64,000 nt of DNA from assembly GCA_949372635.1 (NCBI GenBank), contig CASIAB010000004.1, forward strand, positions 1 to 64,000, in the 5' to 3' direction. The notes beneath the pieces are model-generated. The model did not search any database. It saw nothing but the letters and a program-made list of their open reading frames with translations, and was not told where the DNA came from. Below, piece by piece: positions 11,084 to 20,820 of the stretch; the stretch's first letter is position 1, and the number at the start of each line of letters is the position of its first letter. Origin of the DNA: an uncultured Pseudomonadales bacterium (GTDB lineage: Bacteria > Pseudomonadota > Gammaproteobacteria > Pseudomonadales > Pseudohongiellaceae). Both the position numbers and the translations under genes were made by a program.

Positions 11084-11166
11084 AGTTTAAGGAACCCTAG
11101 AACTAAACTACGCTTGTCGACGTAATAAATAAATAATAAGCAATAGCTTTGAGAGAAAAAAACCCA

Positions 11167-11247
11167 ATGACACTATTCAAATTCTTAATAGCACTAGCTC
11201 CGATGTTAATCGCGATAGTCCTTACGGAGATCTTTGATGGGATCTAA
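11167..11247 (+). CDS. Possible 26-aa single-TM small protein
   Basis: MTLFKFLIALAPMLIAIVLTEIFDGI*; purine-rich GAGAGAAAAAAA upstream. Sequence-only call. Confidence 0.3.
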   Translation: MTLFKFLIALAPMLIAIVLTEIFDGI

Positions 11248-11375
11248 TGGCTTCGGATTTGACCCGCAAGTAACGGATTAATTGGCTAATATGAAATGCT
11301 CGGCTTCTCCCTACTCTACCCGAGTAGGTTCCCGTGTTACTGTCACCCCTAAGTAAGGCTTTATACCGATACACT

Positions 11376-11777
11376 ATGAAAATATTTTTTGCCCTATCAT
11401 TTCTGTTTACCTTTTTCCCCGCTAAGGCAGCCGATGTCCGTCTGCCCGATCTGAGCGGCGTTACGGATAAAGGCTTCAAGATTGAAATTTATAGCGAACT
11501 CTCACCCCTTAGCATCAACACAATTCACAGTTGGCATATACGCGTATTGGATCACGATGACGAAATCCTAGAGCTAGAGGAGTTGAACGTATTCGGTGGT
11601 ATGCCTGAGCACGACCATGGCCTGCCGACACAGCCTGAAGTAACAATGCGACTCGACAACGGCGATTACTTGCTCGAGGGCTTGCGATTTCACATGCATG
11701 GGCACTGGGAACTGCAGGTTGAGTTTCAATATGCTGGCGCTGACGACACTGCAATTATCGATTTCGAACTGCAATGA
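11376..11777 (+). CDS. Exported YtkA/FixH-like protein
   Basis: Signal peptide from ATG 11376 (MKIFFALSFLFTFFPAKA); Ig-like GGMPEHDHGLPTQPEVT ... LEGLRFHMHGHWELQVEF; ATGA overlap with the next gene. ORF track start 11334 is probably too early. Confidence 0.75.
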   Translation: MKIFFALSFLFTFFPAKAADVRLPDLSGVTDKGFKIEIYSELSPLSINTIHSWHIRVLDHDDEILELEELNVFGGMPEHDHGLPTQPEVTMRLDNGDYLLEGLRFHMHGHWELQVEFQYAGADDTAIIDFELQ

Positions 11778-13036
11778 AGAAAGATCTGCTGCTGCCACTA
11801 TTCGCCAGTATCACCCTGATCTTTGCCGTTGGCTGGAACTACTTGTCTATCCCTGGTGTACCCGATTGGAGCGAAGAAGAACTCAGATTAATCGCTTCAT
11901 TATCTTTGGATTCCCTTCCACCTCTGCCGCTTGATCCTAGTAATCTAGTAGCTGACGATCCTGCAGCAGCAGAATTTGGTCACCGCCTCTTCTTCGACAC
12001 TCGGCTCAGCAGCAATGCCCAGGTTGCGTGCGCGACCTGCCACAAACCTGAAGTAATGTTTACAGATGGACTAGCGCTCGCTGTTGGCGTTGGTATCGGA
12101 CCGATGCATACACCCAGTCTAGTTGGAGTCGCCTATAGTCCTTGGTTTTACTGGGATGGAAGGAAGGATAGTCAGTGGGCCCAGGCCCTCGCGCCCTTGG
12201 AAGCGAAGCATGAGCATGCAACCGATAGAGTGCAGTTACTGCACCTTATTTCCAGCGATGCCATCTACCGCGACATGTATGAAAATGTATTCGGACCGCT
12301 AAGCTTGCCCGCGATGTTGCCAGAGTCTGGTACACCAGACGGCGATGCACAACAACAGTCAAGCTGGAATGCGCTCGACACCAAAACGCAGGCCGACATT
12401 TCTCAATTCTTTGCAAATCTAGGCAAGGCAGTTGCAGCCTACGAGCGCAAAATACTACCAGGGAGCACTCGCTTCGATGACTACGCCGCACAAGTAATCG
12501 CGGGCTCAAATGAAGACACCGCCCTAAATAATACCGAGAAAGCTGGCCTAAAATTATTCATCGGAAAAGGCCAATGCGTAACTTGCCACAATGGCCCTAT
12601 GTTCACCAACAATGAATTTCACAACACGGGCGTGCTGGCAGTGGGAGGGCGAATGCCCTCCATGGGTCGGTACGATGGAGTTCGAATTTCTCGAGAAGAT
12701 TCTTTTAATTGCCTAGGCGAGTTCAGCGACGCCTCAGCAGCGCAATGCACAGAGTTACGTTTTGCACGCGATGCCAACGACTTAGTTGGCGCACTGAAGA
12801 CGCCTACACTTAGAAATATCTCTGAAACAGCACCCTATATGCACGGCGGACAAATGATAAATCTTGCCCAAGTGGTAAATCACTATAACGACGCACCAAG
12901 CTCCATGCTTAGTCACAACGAGGCTAAGCCTCTTGGGTTGCGTGCGGTAGAGAGGATTCAGTTGGAGGATTTTCTACTAACGCTTAGCGCGCCCCTGGTC
13001 ACCGAGCAAAAATGGTTAGCGGCCCCAGACTACTAG
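11774..13036 (+). CDS. Di-heme cytochrome c peroxidase / MauG-like protein
   Basis: Two haem motifs CATCHKP and CVTCHNGPMFTNNEFHNTG. Confidence 0.93.
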   Translation: MKKDLLLPLFASITLIFAVGWNYLSIPGVPDWSEEELRLIASLSLDSLPPLPLDPSNLVADDPAAAEFGHRLFFDTRLSSNAQVACATCHKPEVMFTDGLALAVGVGIGPMHTPSLVGVAYSPWFYWDGRKDSQWAQALAPLEAKHEHATDRVQLLHLISSDAIYRDMYENVFGPLSLPAMLPESGTPDGDAQQQSSWNALDTKTQADISQFFANLGKAVAAYERKILPGSTRFDDYAAQVIAGSNEDTALNNTEKAGLKLFIGKGQCVTCHNGPMFTNNEFHNTGVLAVGGRMPSMGRYDGVRISREDSFNCLGEFSDASAAQCTELRFARDANDLVGALKTPTLRNISETAPYMHGGQMINLAQVVNHYNDAPSSMLSHNEAKPLGLRAVERIQLEDFLLTLSAPLVTEQKWLAAPDY

Positions 13037-13057
13037 TATCTTGGCCTAGAAACTGCA

Positions 13058-13570
13058 CTATCCCAAATAGCCGTGTTGCGCTAGCTGCACTCGAATGCCA
13101 TCCGGATCGCTAAAATACAGTTGATCACCACCACTGGTTCGATTCGCGGCATCGCGATTAACATCCGCATCGATGCCATGATCCTGTAATTTCTCCGCAA
13201 GGAGATCAGGATTGTAATCATCCACACCTATACACATGTGATGCATGCCTCCTGGATTAGGAAGATTGTACAAACCCAGAAAACTCTCGCTACCTAGGCT
13301 CATATTCAAACCACCGTTCGCCGGCCGCGAGATAATTTCCATACCTAGCACACGGTTGTAGAAATCGGCTGAGCGGTTCACGTCATTTACTGAGAGCGAG
13401 ACGTGATTCATCGATCTGCCGATAGCCACAGGTGCCGACGCCTGTGCTGAGGCGTAAGGCGCTGCCGATGCAGCGGTAGCAAGAAGTAGAGAAGCAACCA
13501 ACTCTCTTCGCGTCATCTTCTTCTGCTCGAATTTTTCGACTAGATGCTCTATTGCGTTTATGCTATTCAT
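13058..13570 (-). CDS. Exported VOC/glyoxalase-family protein
   Basis: Twin-arginine-like MTRRELVASLLLATAASAAPYASA; MNHVSLSVNDVNRSADFYNRVLGMEI; start at 13570 (MNSINAIEHL) preferred over 13621. Confidence 0.85.
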   Translation of the reverse strand: MNSINAIEHLVEKFEQKKMTRRELVASLLLATAASAAPYASAQASAPVAIGRSMNHVSLSVNDVNRSADFYNRVLGMEIISRPANGGLNMSLGSESFLGLYNLPNPGGMHHMCIGVDDYNPDLLAEKLQDHGIDADVNRDAANRTSGGDQLYFSDPDGIRVQLAQHGYLG

Positions 13571-13652
13571 CTTCTTTGTCCATATTCTTGTATTAGGTAG
13601 ATTACTTTGTAACAACAGCACTGTTTACTGCGCAGCTCGGTATTTCTCAGTC

Positions 13653-15362
13653 TTAATCAGGTAACGCAAACACCCAAATTACACCACCCTGAGGTACATA
13701 GTGGCTTTCACCTTTCGCCATATTAAGTAAGTTCTGCTCGCGCTGTGCATCAACTCCCCACCCGGACTGAACGGCAACATATTGTTTACCATCTAAGGTG
13801 TATGTAACCGGCACGCCGGTGATACCGGAATTTGTGCGTTGTTTCCAGAGAATCTCGCCCGTCCTCGAATCGAAGGCGCGAAAGTAGCGATCATTAGTGC
13901 CACCCATGAATACAAGATCGCCCGCAGTAGCCAATACTGGGCCCCAATTTTGACTTTCGAATGTCGTGGTCCATGCACGCTCGCCGGTATCTACATTCCA
14001 GGCTTGTAGCTCACCGATGTGATCGGTGCCAGGTCGCACAAAAAAGCCGCCATTTTCGGAAGTGCCACGCCCCATATATGATCGCCCGGGACTATATTGA
14101 ATCTCTTCTCCGACCATGGTGGAGCAAACATTGTCATTCGCTGGAATGAACATCAATCGCGACTCTGGGTCGAAGGCCGCAGGAGGCCAGTCCTTTCCTC
14201 CCCAAAGCGATGGGCAGAAACTCGCCTCATAGCCGGTACCCGGCTTCTTAGTCATATCGTACTCGGGTCGCCCGGTAACCGGATCGATGCTGGTAAAGAC
14301 GTCTTGATAGACATAGGGGTTCGCTTCGACGAAGTTAATCGCATCAGCTTCGCGCTCGAGATACCAAAGATAGCCATTACGGCCCGCATGAACCATGCCG
14401 TTTATGCTACGACCACCGCGCTCGAAGTCGATTAGTATTGGCGCGGAGACCTCATCCCAGTCCCATGAGTCGTTCCAGTGGTATTGATGATGATTCTTGA
14501 GCTCGCCCGTCGTAACGTCTAAAGCGATAACAGAAGAAGAATAGAGGTTGTCGCCTGGTCGCGTATCGCCCATCCAAGGGCCTCCATTACCGGTACCCCA
14601 ATAGGCGAGATTTAATTCTGGATCGTAGGAACCAGTTAGCCAAACCGGCACGCCGCCAGTCTGCCAGGTATCTCCCGGCCAGGATTCTGAGCCTGACTCG
14701 CCAGGAGCGGGAATCGTGTACGTCTTCCACACCTCTTCGCCAGACATTACATCGTAGGCAGCAATAAAACCACGAATGCCGAGTTCTCCGCCGGACACTC
14801 CCACCATAACTTTACCATCGGCTATGAGCGGAGCCATGGTCATATAATAGCCATTATAGTAATCCTCGACAGCAACCTCCCAGATTAGCTCGCCAGTTAA
14901 TGCGTCAAGCGAAACTAAAAATGAATCTACAGTTGCCATGTAAACACGATCGCCATATAGGGCCACTCCGCGATTGGTCGGGTGGAACTGTTGCAAATCA
15001 TCAGGTAGGTAGCGGACATAGCGCCAAATTAGATCCCCCGTGCGCGCGTTGATAGCAAGAATATGATTCTGTGGCGTAGTCACGTACATGTAACCGTCGT
15101 TCACGATAGGCGGCGCCTGATGCCCTTCTCTTAGCCCAGTGGAAAAACTCCATATCGGGACAAGGCCATCGACATTGTCGGTATTGATTTGGTTGAGATT
15201 ACTGAAGCCATGAGAATCGTAACTGCCACGATACATCAGCCAATTGCTCTCCTCCGGGTTGAGAAGACGCTCTGCAGTGACAGGATTGTAAGGCGGCAGG
15301 GCCTGTGCAAAAAGGAGACTGGAGACTAGTGAACAACACAGAAAAATACTGGAGCGAATCAT
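13653..15362 (-). CDS. PQQ-dependent dehydrogenase (8-bladed beta-propeller)
   Basis: 569 aa, repeated W-motif blades, signal peptide, SWDWDEVSAP metal-site region. Confidence 0.92.
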   Translation of the reverse strand: MIRSSIFLCCSLVSSLLFAQALPPYNPVTAERLLNPEESNWLMYRGSYDSHGFSNLNQINTDNVDGLVPIWSFSTGLREGHQAPPIVNDGYMYVTTPQNHILAINARTGDLIWRYVRYLPDDLQQFHPTNRGVALYGDRVYMATVDSFLVSLDALTGELIWEVAVEDYYNGYYMTMAPLIADGKVMVGVSGGELGIRGFIAAYDVMSGEEVWKTYTIPAPGESGSESWPGDTWQTGGVPVWLTGSYDPELNLAYWGTGNGGPWMGDTRPGDNLYSSSVIALDVTTGELKNHHQYHWNDSWDWDEVSAPILIDFERGGRSINGMVHAGRNGYLWYLEREADAINFVEANPYVYQDVFTSIDPVTGRPEYDMTKKPGTGYEASFCPSLWGGKDWPPAAFDPESRLMFIPANDNVCSTMVGEEIQYSPGRSYMGRGTSENGGFFVRPGTDHIGELQAWNVDTGERAWTTTFESQNWGPVLATAGDLVFMGGTNDRYFRAFDSRTGEILWKQRTNSGITGVPVTYTLDGKQYVAVQSGWGVDAQREQNLLNMAKGESHYVPQGGVIWVFALPD

Positions 15363-15429
15363 TATGCTTAAACCTCTTATCTTTTCTTCTAACTACAGCG
15401 TGCCAGAATTGGCATAAAACTAGTACGGA

Positions 15430-16038
15430 TTAAAATTGCTGAGTAAATCCAACCCGGCCTCGAAAGCCGCCGGCAACCAATACGATGCCATCAACCACCT
15501 CGAGTGGCAACATAGCTAGAGGCCTAGGCGCTGGACCGCCTACCACTTTAGCACCATCGTAGATATCGAATTGAGATTCGTGACAGGGGCAGGCCATGCG
15601 TAACTGCCCTTCGTCCCAGTTAGTCACATCGCAGCCAGTATGCGTACACACAGCAGAATAAGCTATCACACCCTCAGCGACATTCGCTTGATAGCGCGCA
15701 CTCATCAATTCAGGGTCGATACGCATGATCATAATACGATTCAGCCTAGAACCATCTCGCAACACTTGCGTCGCTGGGTCACGAGCCAGCGCAGACAACG
15801 GCCTCTTCTCCAACTCAAGCAGTTCTGGTCGTACCAAGGCATCCTGATTGGGTCCTTCCTCAAACACCAGCTGATCCCCAGGTTGCGGCCTAAGGCGATT
15901 GGGTGGCTGTCCTAAAGCCGACATGGGCACCGCGATTCCAGTCGCTAAACCCATTTTAAACACCGCACGCCGACTAATCGGTTTTGCCACCCGACCTTTT
16001 CCGTTGTGACTACTATCATTGTCGGTATTTTTGCTCAT
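15430..16038 (-). CDS. Tat-exported Rieske [2Fe-2S] protein
   Basis: SRRAVFKMGLATG Tat motif; CTHTGC ... CPCHESQF Rieske ligands. Confidence 0.93.
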   Translation of the reverse strand: MSKNTDNDSSHNGKGRVAKPISRRAVFKMGLATGIAVPMSALGQPPNRLRPQPGDQLVFEEGPNQDALVRPELLELEKRPLSALARDPATQVLRDGSRLNRIMIMRIDPELMSARYQANVAEGVIAYSAVCTHTGCDVTNWDEGQLRMACPCHESQFDIYDGAKVVGGPAPRPLAMLPLEVVDGIVLVAGGFRGRVGFTQQF

Positions 16039-16244
16039 GCCTTATCCTGAGTGCTTTGGTTATTCTAGGGAATAGCTAATCTTGAAACTGAAAGGTATCA
16101 AAGTGCCGGAACCACTGCAATCAAAGCACTTCGCTGGAAATTGCTTAGCCTCAAGTCGGGTGCTATGTTGTTGTTTGCACGTCTACAGAACGCAGTACTT
16201 TACTTGACTCCTAAGGACGCACTGATGAAAGAAGAGAAATAGCG

Positions 16245-17468
16245 ATGAGCTCCTCCGCTCGAATACTTCTTGGACTCACGCTTGGTCTAATAAGCGGTAT
16301 TGGTTTTTCACTTTTCGATGCTAGCTCAGCATCAAAGTTGCCGTCGGTGATAGAGCCCATAGGAGCGCTGTGGGTAAATGCCATTCGCATGACCGTGATA
16401 CCGCTCTTAATGGCACTCATGATTACCGCCATAGCCGGACAAGGCAATACTGGGATAGTCGCACAGCTCGGCGGCAAGACCATGGCCTTGTTCATATCCA
16501 TGATAGTTGCTTCCAGCCTCTTCTCCTTCCTGGTCGCCCCACCGCTAATTGCAGTGCTAAATATCGACCCTGAAGCAAGTCGTAGGCTGCTAGAGACTGC
16601 GGTAATACAAAATTTAGGCAGCAGTGAATTGCCGACCTTTCGCGATTGGCTAATAGCACTCATACCGGTCAATCCCATTCGGGCGGCTGCCGACAACGCA
16701 GTGCTGCCACTAATGATCTTTACCGGTTTATTTTCTATGGCGTTGCTGCAGATTGGAAACGAGCAACGAGAAAATGTCGTTGACTTCTTCTCAGCCATCA
16801 AAGAAACAATGTTCGTGTTAATCGCCTGGATTATGACACTCGCACCCATAGGCATTTTTGCATTGGTGTTTCCACTCGCTGCGACACTCGGTGTTTCTGC
16901 TATTAATGTTCTGGGTTCGTTCATAGTCATTGTGTGCGCGTTAATCACAGCCTTTACCCTGGCGCTATATCCGCTCGCCGTCTATATAGGCAAAATTAAG
17001 CTGCGCGATTTTGCGCGCGCGTTGGCTCCAGCGCAGATTATCGGTTTCAGTACACGCTCTTCACTAGCCGCCCTGCCCGCCTGTTTCACGGCGACCGAAA
17101 CCCTCGGCATCTCCAACAAAGTGTCGGGAGTAGTATTGCCAATCGCGGTAACGCTTTTTAAATTTGCCTCACCGATAGGCAGAACAGCCGGCACCTATTT
17201 TGTCGCAAGTCTGTATGGAATTGACCTGACAAATTATGAGCTATTTATTATCGCAGCAGCAATAGGGTTATTTAGCTTCTATTCCCCTGCAATTCCAAGC
17301 GGCGGGTTGCTCATTATGGCGCCGGTCTACATCTCTCTCGGATTGCCAGTACAGGGTATAGGCATCCTTATTGCCGTAGACCTAATTGTAGATATGTTTA
17401 TTACCACAGCAAATGTCAGCGCGAACGTAACTGTAACCGCGATACTTTCTAAAAAGCTGCTTGATTAG
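16245..17468 (+). CDS. Dicarboxylate/amino acid:cation (DAACS) symporter
   Basis: TMs plus RSSLAALPACFTATETLGI and PAIPSGGLLIMAPVY. Confidence 0.93.
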   Translation: MSSSARILLGLTLGLISGIGFSLFDASSASKLPSVIEPIGALWVNAIRMTVIPLLMALMITAIAGQGNTGIVAQLGGKTMALFISMIVASSLFSFLVAPPLIAVLNIDPEASRRLLETAVIQNLGSSELPTFRDWLIALIPVNPIRAAADNAVLPLMIFTGLFSMALLQIGNEQRENVVDFFSAIKETMFVLIAWIMTLAPIGIFALVFPLAATLGVSAINVLGSFIVIVCALITAFTLALYPLAVYIGKIKLRDFARALAPAQIIGFSTRSSLAALPACFTATETLGISNKVSGVVLPIAVTLFKFASPIGRTAGTYFVASLYGIDLTNYELFIIAAAIGLFSFYSPAIPSGGLLIMAPVYISLGLPVQGIGILIAVDLIVDMFITTANVSANVTVTAILSKKLLD

Positions 17469-17619
17469 ACAACAACTTCTCCGGCACAGCTCACCTCGTT
17501 AGAGTAAAAAGCTGCTATTCCAAGCGGTAGAGTGCGGTGAAGTTGATTAAGGTCCACACAAATTAAGCGCCAGCTCTTATTATTTCTTCGCCTTCTACAA
17601 TTGAAAAAAAGAAGCTGTC

Positions 17620-17856
17620 ATGAAGAAATCACAATCAATCTCTACTGCGCTAGTATCAATTACATGGTCATACGCTCAGGCCGGGCACTTAGGATAGCAA
17701 ACCATCAAGTGTCCAACATCAAAAGAGACAGAATTAGAAACCAAGGTCATCCACTGCTATAAATCCCAAGCACACCTCCTTGACAAAGCCGGTCCGTTTA
17801 GCATGCGCACTGCTATCGAAACCGATTCCGCTGGGGTAGTATTGGCCTATGCCTAA
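17620..17856 (+). pseudogene. Small exported ORF interrupted by in-frame TAG
   Basis: MKKSQSISTALVSITWSYAQAGHLG*QTIKCPTSKETELETKVIHCYKSQAHLLDKAGPFSMRTAIETDSAGVVLAYA*; TAG at 17695-17697. Confidence 0.4.
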
Positions 17857-19234
17857 CTCTCAACGTAACAAAAATCCCTTCGACAAAAACCACGCTGAAA
17901 ATATACTCTCCGTGAGCAGCCTCAATAGTATGGCCCGCTCGCTGCTGGAAAGTAAATTCCCTGCCGTTATTGTAGAGGGTGAAATCTCAAACCTCGCCAT
18001 GCCATCCTCCGGGCATTGGTACCTGACACTTAAAGATAAGTCCTCACAGATTCGTTGTGCGATGTTTGTAAATCGCAATCGGATGGTTCGATTCAAGCCG
18101 GAGAACGGCAAGCAAATTATTGTTCGAGGCCGCCTTAGCATCTATGAAGGCCGCGGCGATTATCAGCTCATCCTAGATGGCATGGAGGAAGCTGGCGATG
18201 GCGCCTTGCAGCGCGCCTTCGAGCAACTGAAGCGCAAGCTGCACGACGAAGGTCTTTTCGCTGACGAGAACAAGCAGCAGATGCGAAGTCACTATCAACA
18301 CATTGGCGTAATTACCTCTGCAACAGGTGCAGCAGTGCAAGACATACTTAGTGTTTTCGCAAGGCGATTCCCTGAGACTAGAATCACCCTACTTCCTGCA
18401 GTCGTTCAAGGGGAGGGTGCCGCCGATGAAATCGTGAATGCCATCGAGCGAGCAAACACGCTCGCCGAAAAATTAGGGCTACAAGCATTGATCGTCGGTC
18501 GCGGCGGCGGTTCCTTAGAAGACTTACAGGCGTTCAACGAGGAACTCCTGGCTCGGGCGATTTTTGCAAGTGAGCTGCCAATCTGCAGTGCCGTCGGTCA
18601 CGAAGTAGATTTCACCATCGCTGACTTTGTCGCAGATCTGAGAGCGCCCACACCTTCCGCCGCCGCCGAACTCCTAAGCCCCAATCAAGAGGATTATTTC
18701 GAGCTGCTGTTTTCCACTAGCGCGCAATTTAAAAGCGCTATTAGCTTAGCGATTAAGCAGGGTCGGCAACGGCTAAATTGGATAGCGAAGCAGCTAAAAC
18801 ATCCTGATCGTCGCCTACAAGAACAGGCACAAAATTTGGACCGACTCGATATTCGCCTACGCCGAGCCATGAGCAGTAATATCACATCGCAAAGGACTGG
18901 ACTAGCGCAGATACAACGCACTCTCTCGGCCAATTCACCGAAGCAGCAACTTGAACACAATAATATACGCCTTGCCGCGGGTCGCGCTAGGCTGGATCAG
19001 TCGCTGCGTTCAGTATTAGCCTCGCACCGATCGAGCCTGCTAACACTGAGCCGCAGTTTGAATTCTGTTAGCCCACTGAGCACACTAGCCAGAGGGTATA
19101 GCATCACTTTAGATAGCTCTTCGAATGTAATTCGATCCGCTGAAGACATAAAAGCAGGAGCAACTATCACTTCAAGACTCGGTGAAGGCGAAATAGTTTC
19201 TATGGTTAGTGCCGTAGCGAAAAAAGGATCCTGA
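17849..19234 (+). CDS. xseA: Exodeoxyribonuclease VII large subunit
   Basis: SVSSLNSMARSLLESKFPAVIVEGEISNLAMPSSGHWYLTLKD, GRGGGSLEDLQAFNEE, SAVGHEVDFTIADFVADLRAPTPSAAAE. Confidence 0.97.
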   Translation: MPNSQRNKNPFDKNHAENILSVSSLNSMARSLLESKFPAVIVEGEISNLAMPSSGHWYLTLKDKSSQIRCAMFVNRNRMVRFKPENGKQIIVRGRLSIYEGRGDYQLILDGMEEAGDGALQRAFEQLKRKLHDEGLFADENKQQMRSHYQHIGVITSATGAAVQDILSVFARRFPETRITLLPAVVQGEGAADEIVNAIERANTLAEKLGLQALIVGRGGGSLEDLQAFNEELLARAIFASELPICSAVGHEVDFTIADFVADLRAPTPSAAAELLSPNQEDYFELLFSTSAQFKSAISLAIKQGRQRLNWIAKQLKHPDRRLQEQAQNLDRLDIRLRRAMSSNITSQRTGLAQIQRTLSANSPKQQLEHNNIRLAAGRARLDQSLRSVLASHRSSLLTLSRSLNSVSPLSTLARGYSITLDSSSNVIRSAEDIKAGATITSRLGEGEIVSMVSAVAKKGS

Positions 19235-20077
19235 GGGGTGAAGGAACAATCGCGTCTCTGAGATTTGCAATACCGGTAATCCTCTCTCCTAGCTGAAAGT
19301 CCACTTGCCTTCCGGTGTCGTGCAAGACTCTTCTCTTTTAGCACCATAATTTATAAACCCTGCTTTTTGAACCCTGCTCGCTCTATTATGTGCATAGTTA
19401 TTCATAGCTTCTAGCTACGCCTAAGCTGGCTTATCCAGCATCCCAAGGTGTCAAAATTGGCACACGTTCTGCACTTTGGGCTATTTAGTTCCTCTGTTTG
19501 CAGTGTAGAAATTTTTGCAAATTTTGGTAATTTCAGAATCTTAGGAAAGAAATGGAACCTCGCAGGGGAATGTAAGAGCTACATCGAAGTTATAGTGTAC
19601 ATAAGCTAACCCATTAGCCACCAATCAGTTTGCTTAGCACTGCATATGCTTATCCTCAAGCTTGTAGATCGAGGTAGTAAATACTGTTCGTTGAAAATAT
19701 TTTCATGTTGATTATTGGCCATACACTTGCAAACTTTGTGCGGCAACCTGAGGCCATCGGCTACAGAAACATCGAAATGATAAAATTCAGGATAAAGAGC
19801 ACAGCCTAGTTCCAGTCTGGTACTCCGGGTTAACGGCCCATGCGTCTATCCATGGCGGCATCGTCTATGTGATCACCGGCAATATCTGGCTTGGCATGCA
19901 TCAGGATCAAGGTATCCACATTAGCCGCAAGATTGGTTGCGCTTTCTACTCTAGTTACTTGAATCTGCTGCCGTGTCACACTCTCACCATTAGTGTCTAA
20001 TATTGTTTAACTCACTACGTCTAGACGTTATAGTAGTGGGCGTAAAAACCCCATTCTAGATAAGGTAGCATTGGTAG

Positions 20078-20782
20078 ATGAGCAAAAGAGAAGAGCAGAA
20101 AAAGCGCAAAGAAGCCAAAGAACAAGCCGCTAAGTCTAGCGCTCAAACCCGCAAGCTAATGATGAAAGCTGCCGTGTACGTAGTGGCCCCGGTTCTTGTA
20201 CTTCTAATTCTCTACACGCTCCTAAGTCAGGGTCCTACCTATTCCACTGTTGAAATCGCAGACAACGATCACATTAAAGGGACAGCCGCCACACCTGTAA
20301 GTATTGTTGTGTACGCAGACTTTCAGTGTCCGGCTTGTGCCACCGAGAACGATACGATGACCCGAATCTGGCCCGATTTACGTAATAAGGCCCACCTAGT
20401 CTTTAGACATTTCCCCATTACTGCCGCACATCCTAATTCCTGGATGGCTTCTCTGTATGCCGAAGCCGCTGGAAACCAGGACCGATTCTGGGAAATGCAT
20501 GACTACCTGTACGACACGCAAGCCATTTGGTCCGGCCTTTCTAACGTAGAAGGTGAGTTCGATAGCTATGCGCTGGAGCTAAACCTAGATTTGGATCGTC
20601 TGCATGCCGATATCGAATCCGACCAAGTAATTCAGAAAGTTCGCAACGACCAACGTGGTGGCAACTCGTCTGGCGTACTTTCAACACCCGCCGTATTTGT
20701 TAATGGCAGGCTACTGCGGCAGCCAACAGCAGAACGAATCACTGAAGTCGTGAATGAGGAATATGCGGCATCTGCAGACTAG
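20078..20782 (+). CDS. Membrane-anchored DsbA-family thioredoxin-fold protein
   Basis: TM anchor, CPAC motif (FQCPACATENDTM), VLSTPAVFVNGRLL cis-Pro region. Confidence 0.9.
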   Translation: MSKREEQKKRKEAKEQAAKSSAQTRKLMMKAAVYVVAPVLVLLILYTLLSQGPTYSTVEIADNDHIKGTAATPVSIVVYADFQCPACATENDTMTRIWPDLRNKAHLVFRHFPITAAHPNSWMASLYAEAAGNQDRFWEMHDYLYDTQAIWSGLSNVEGEFDSYALELNLDLDRLHADIESDQVIQKVRNDQRGGNSSGVLSTPAVFVNGRLLRQPTAERITEVVNEEYAASAD

Positions 20783-20820
20783 AGCCGAGATATTCACCCA
20801 CTATTTTTTTACTGCACCTA

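Noticed and set aside
16211-16948. 245-aa minus-strand ORF
   Set aside because: Shadow ORF opposite the DAACS symporter; composition is that of an antisense reading.
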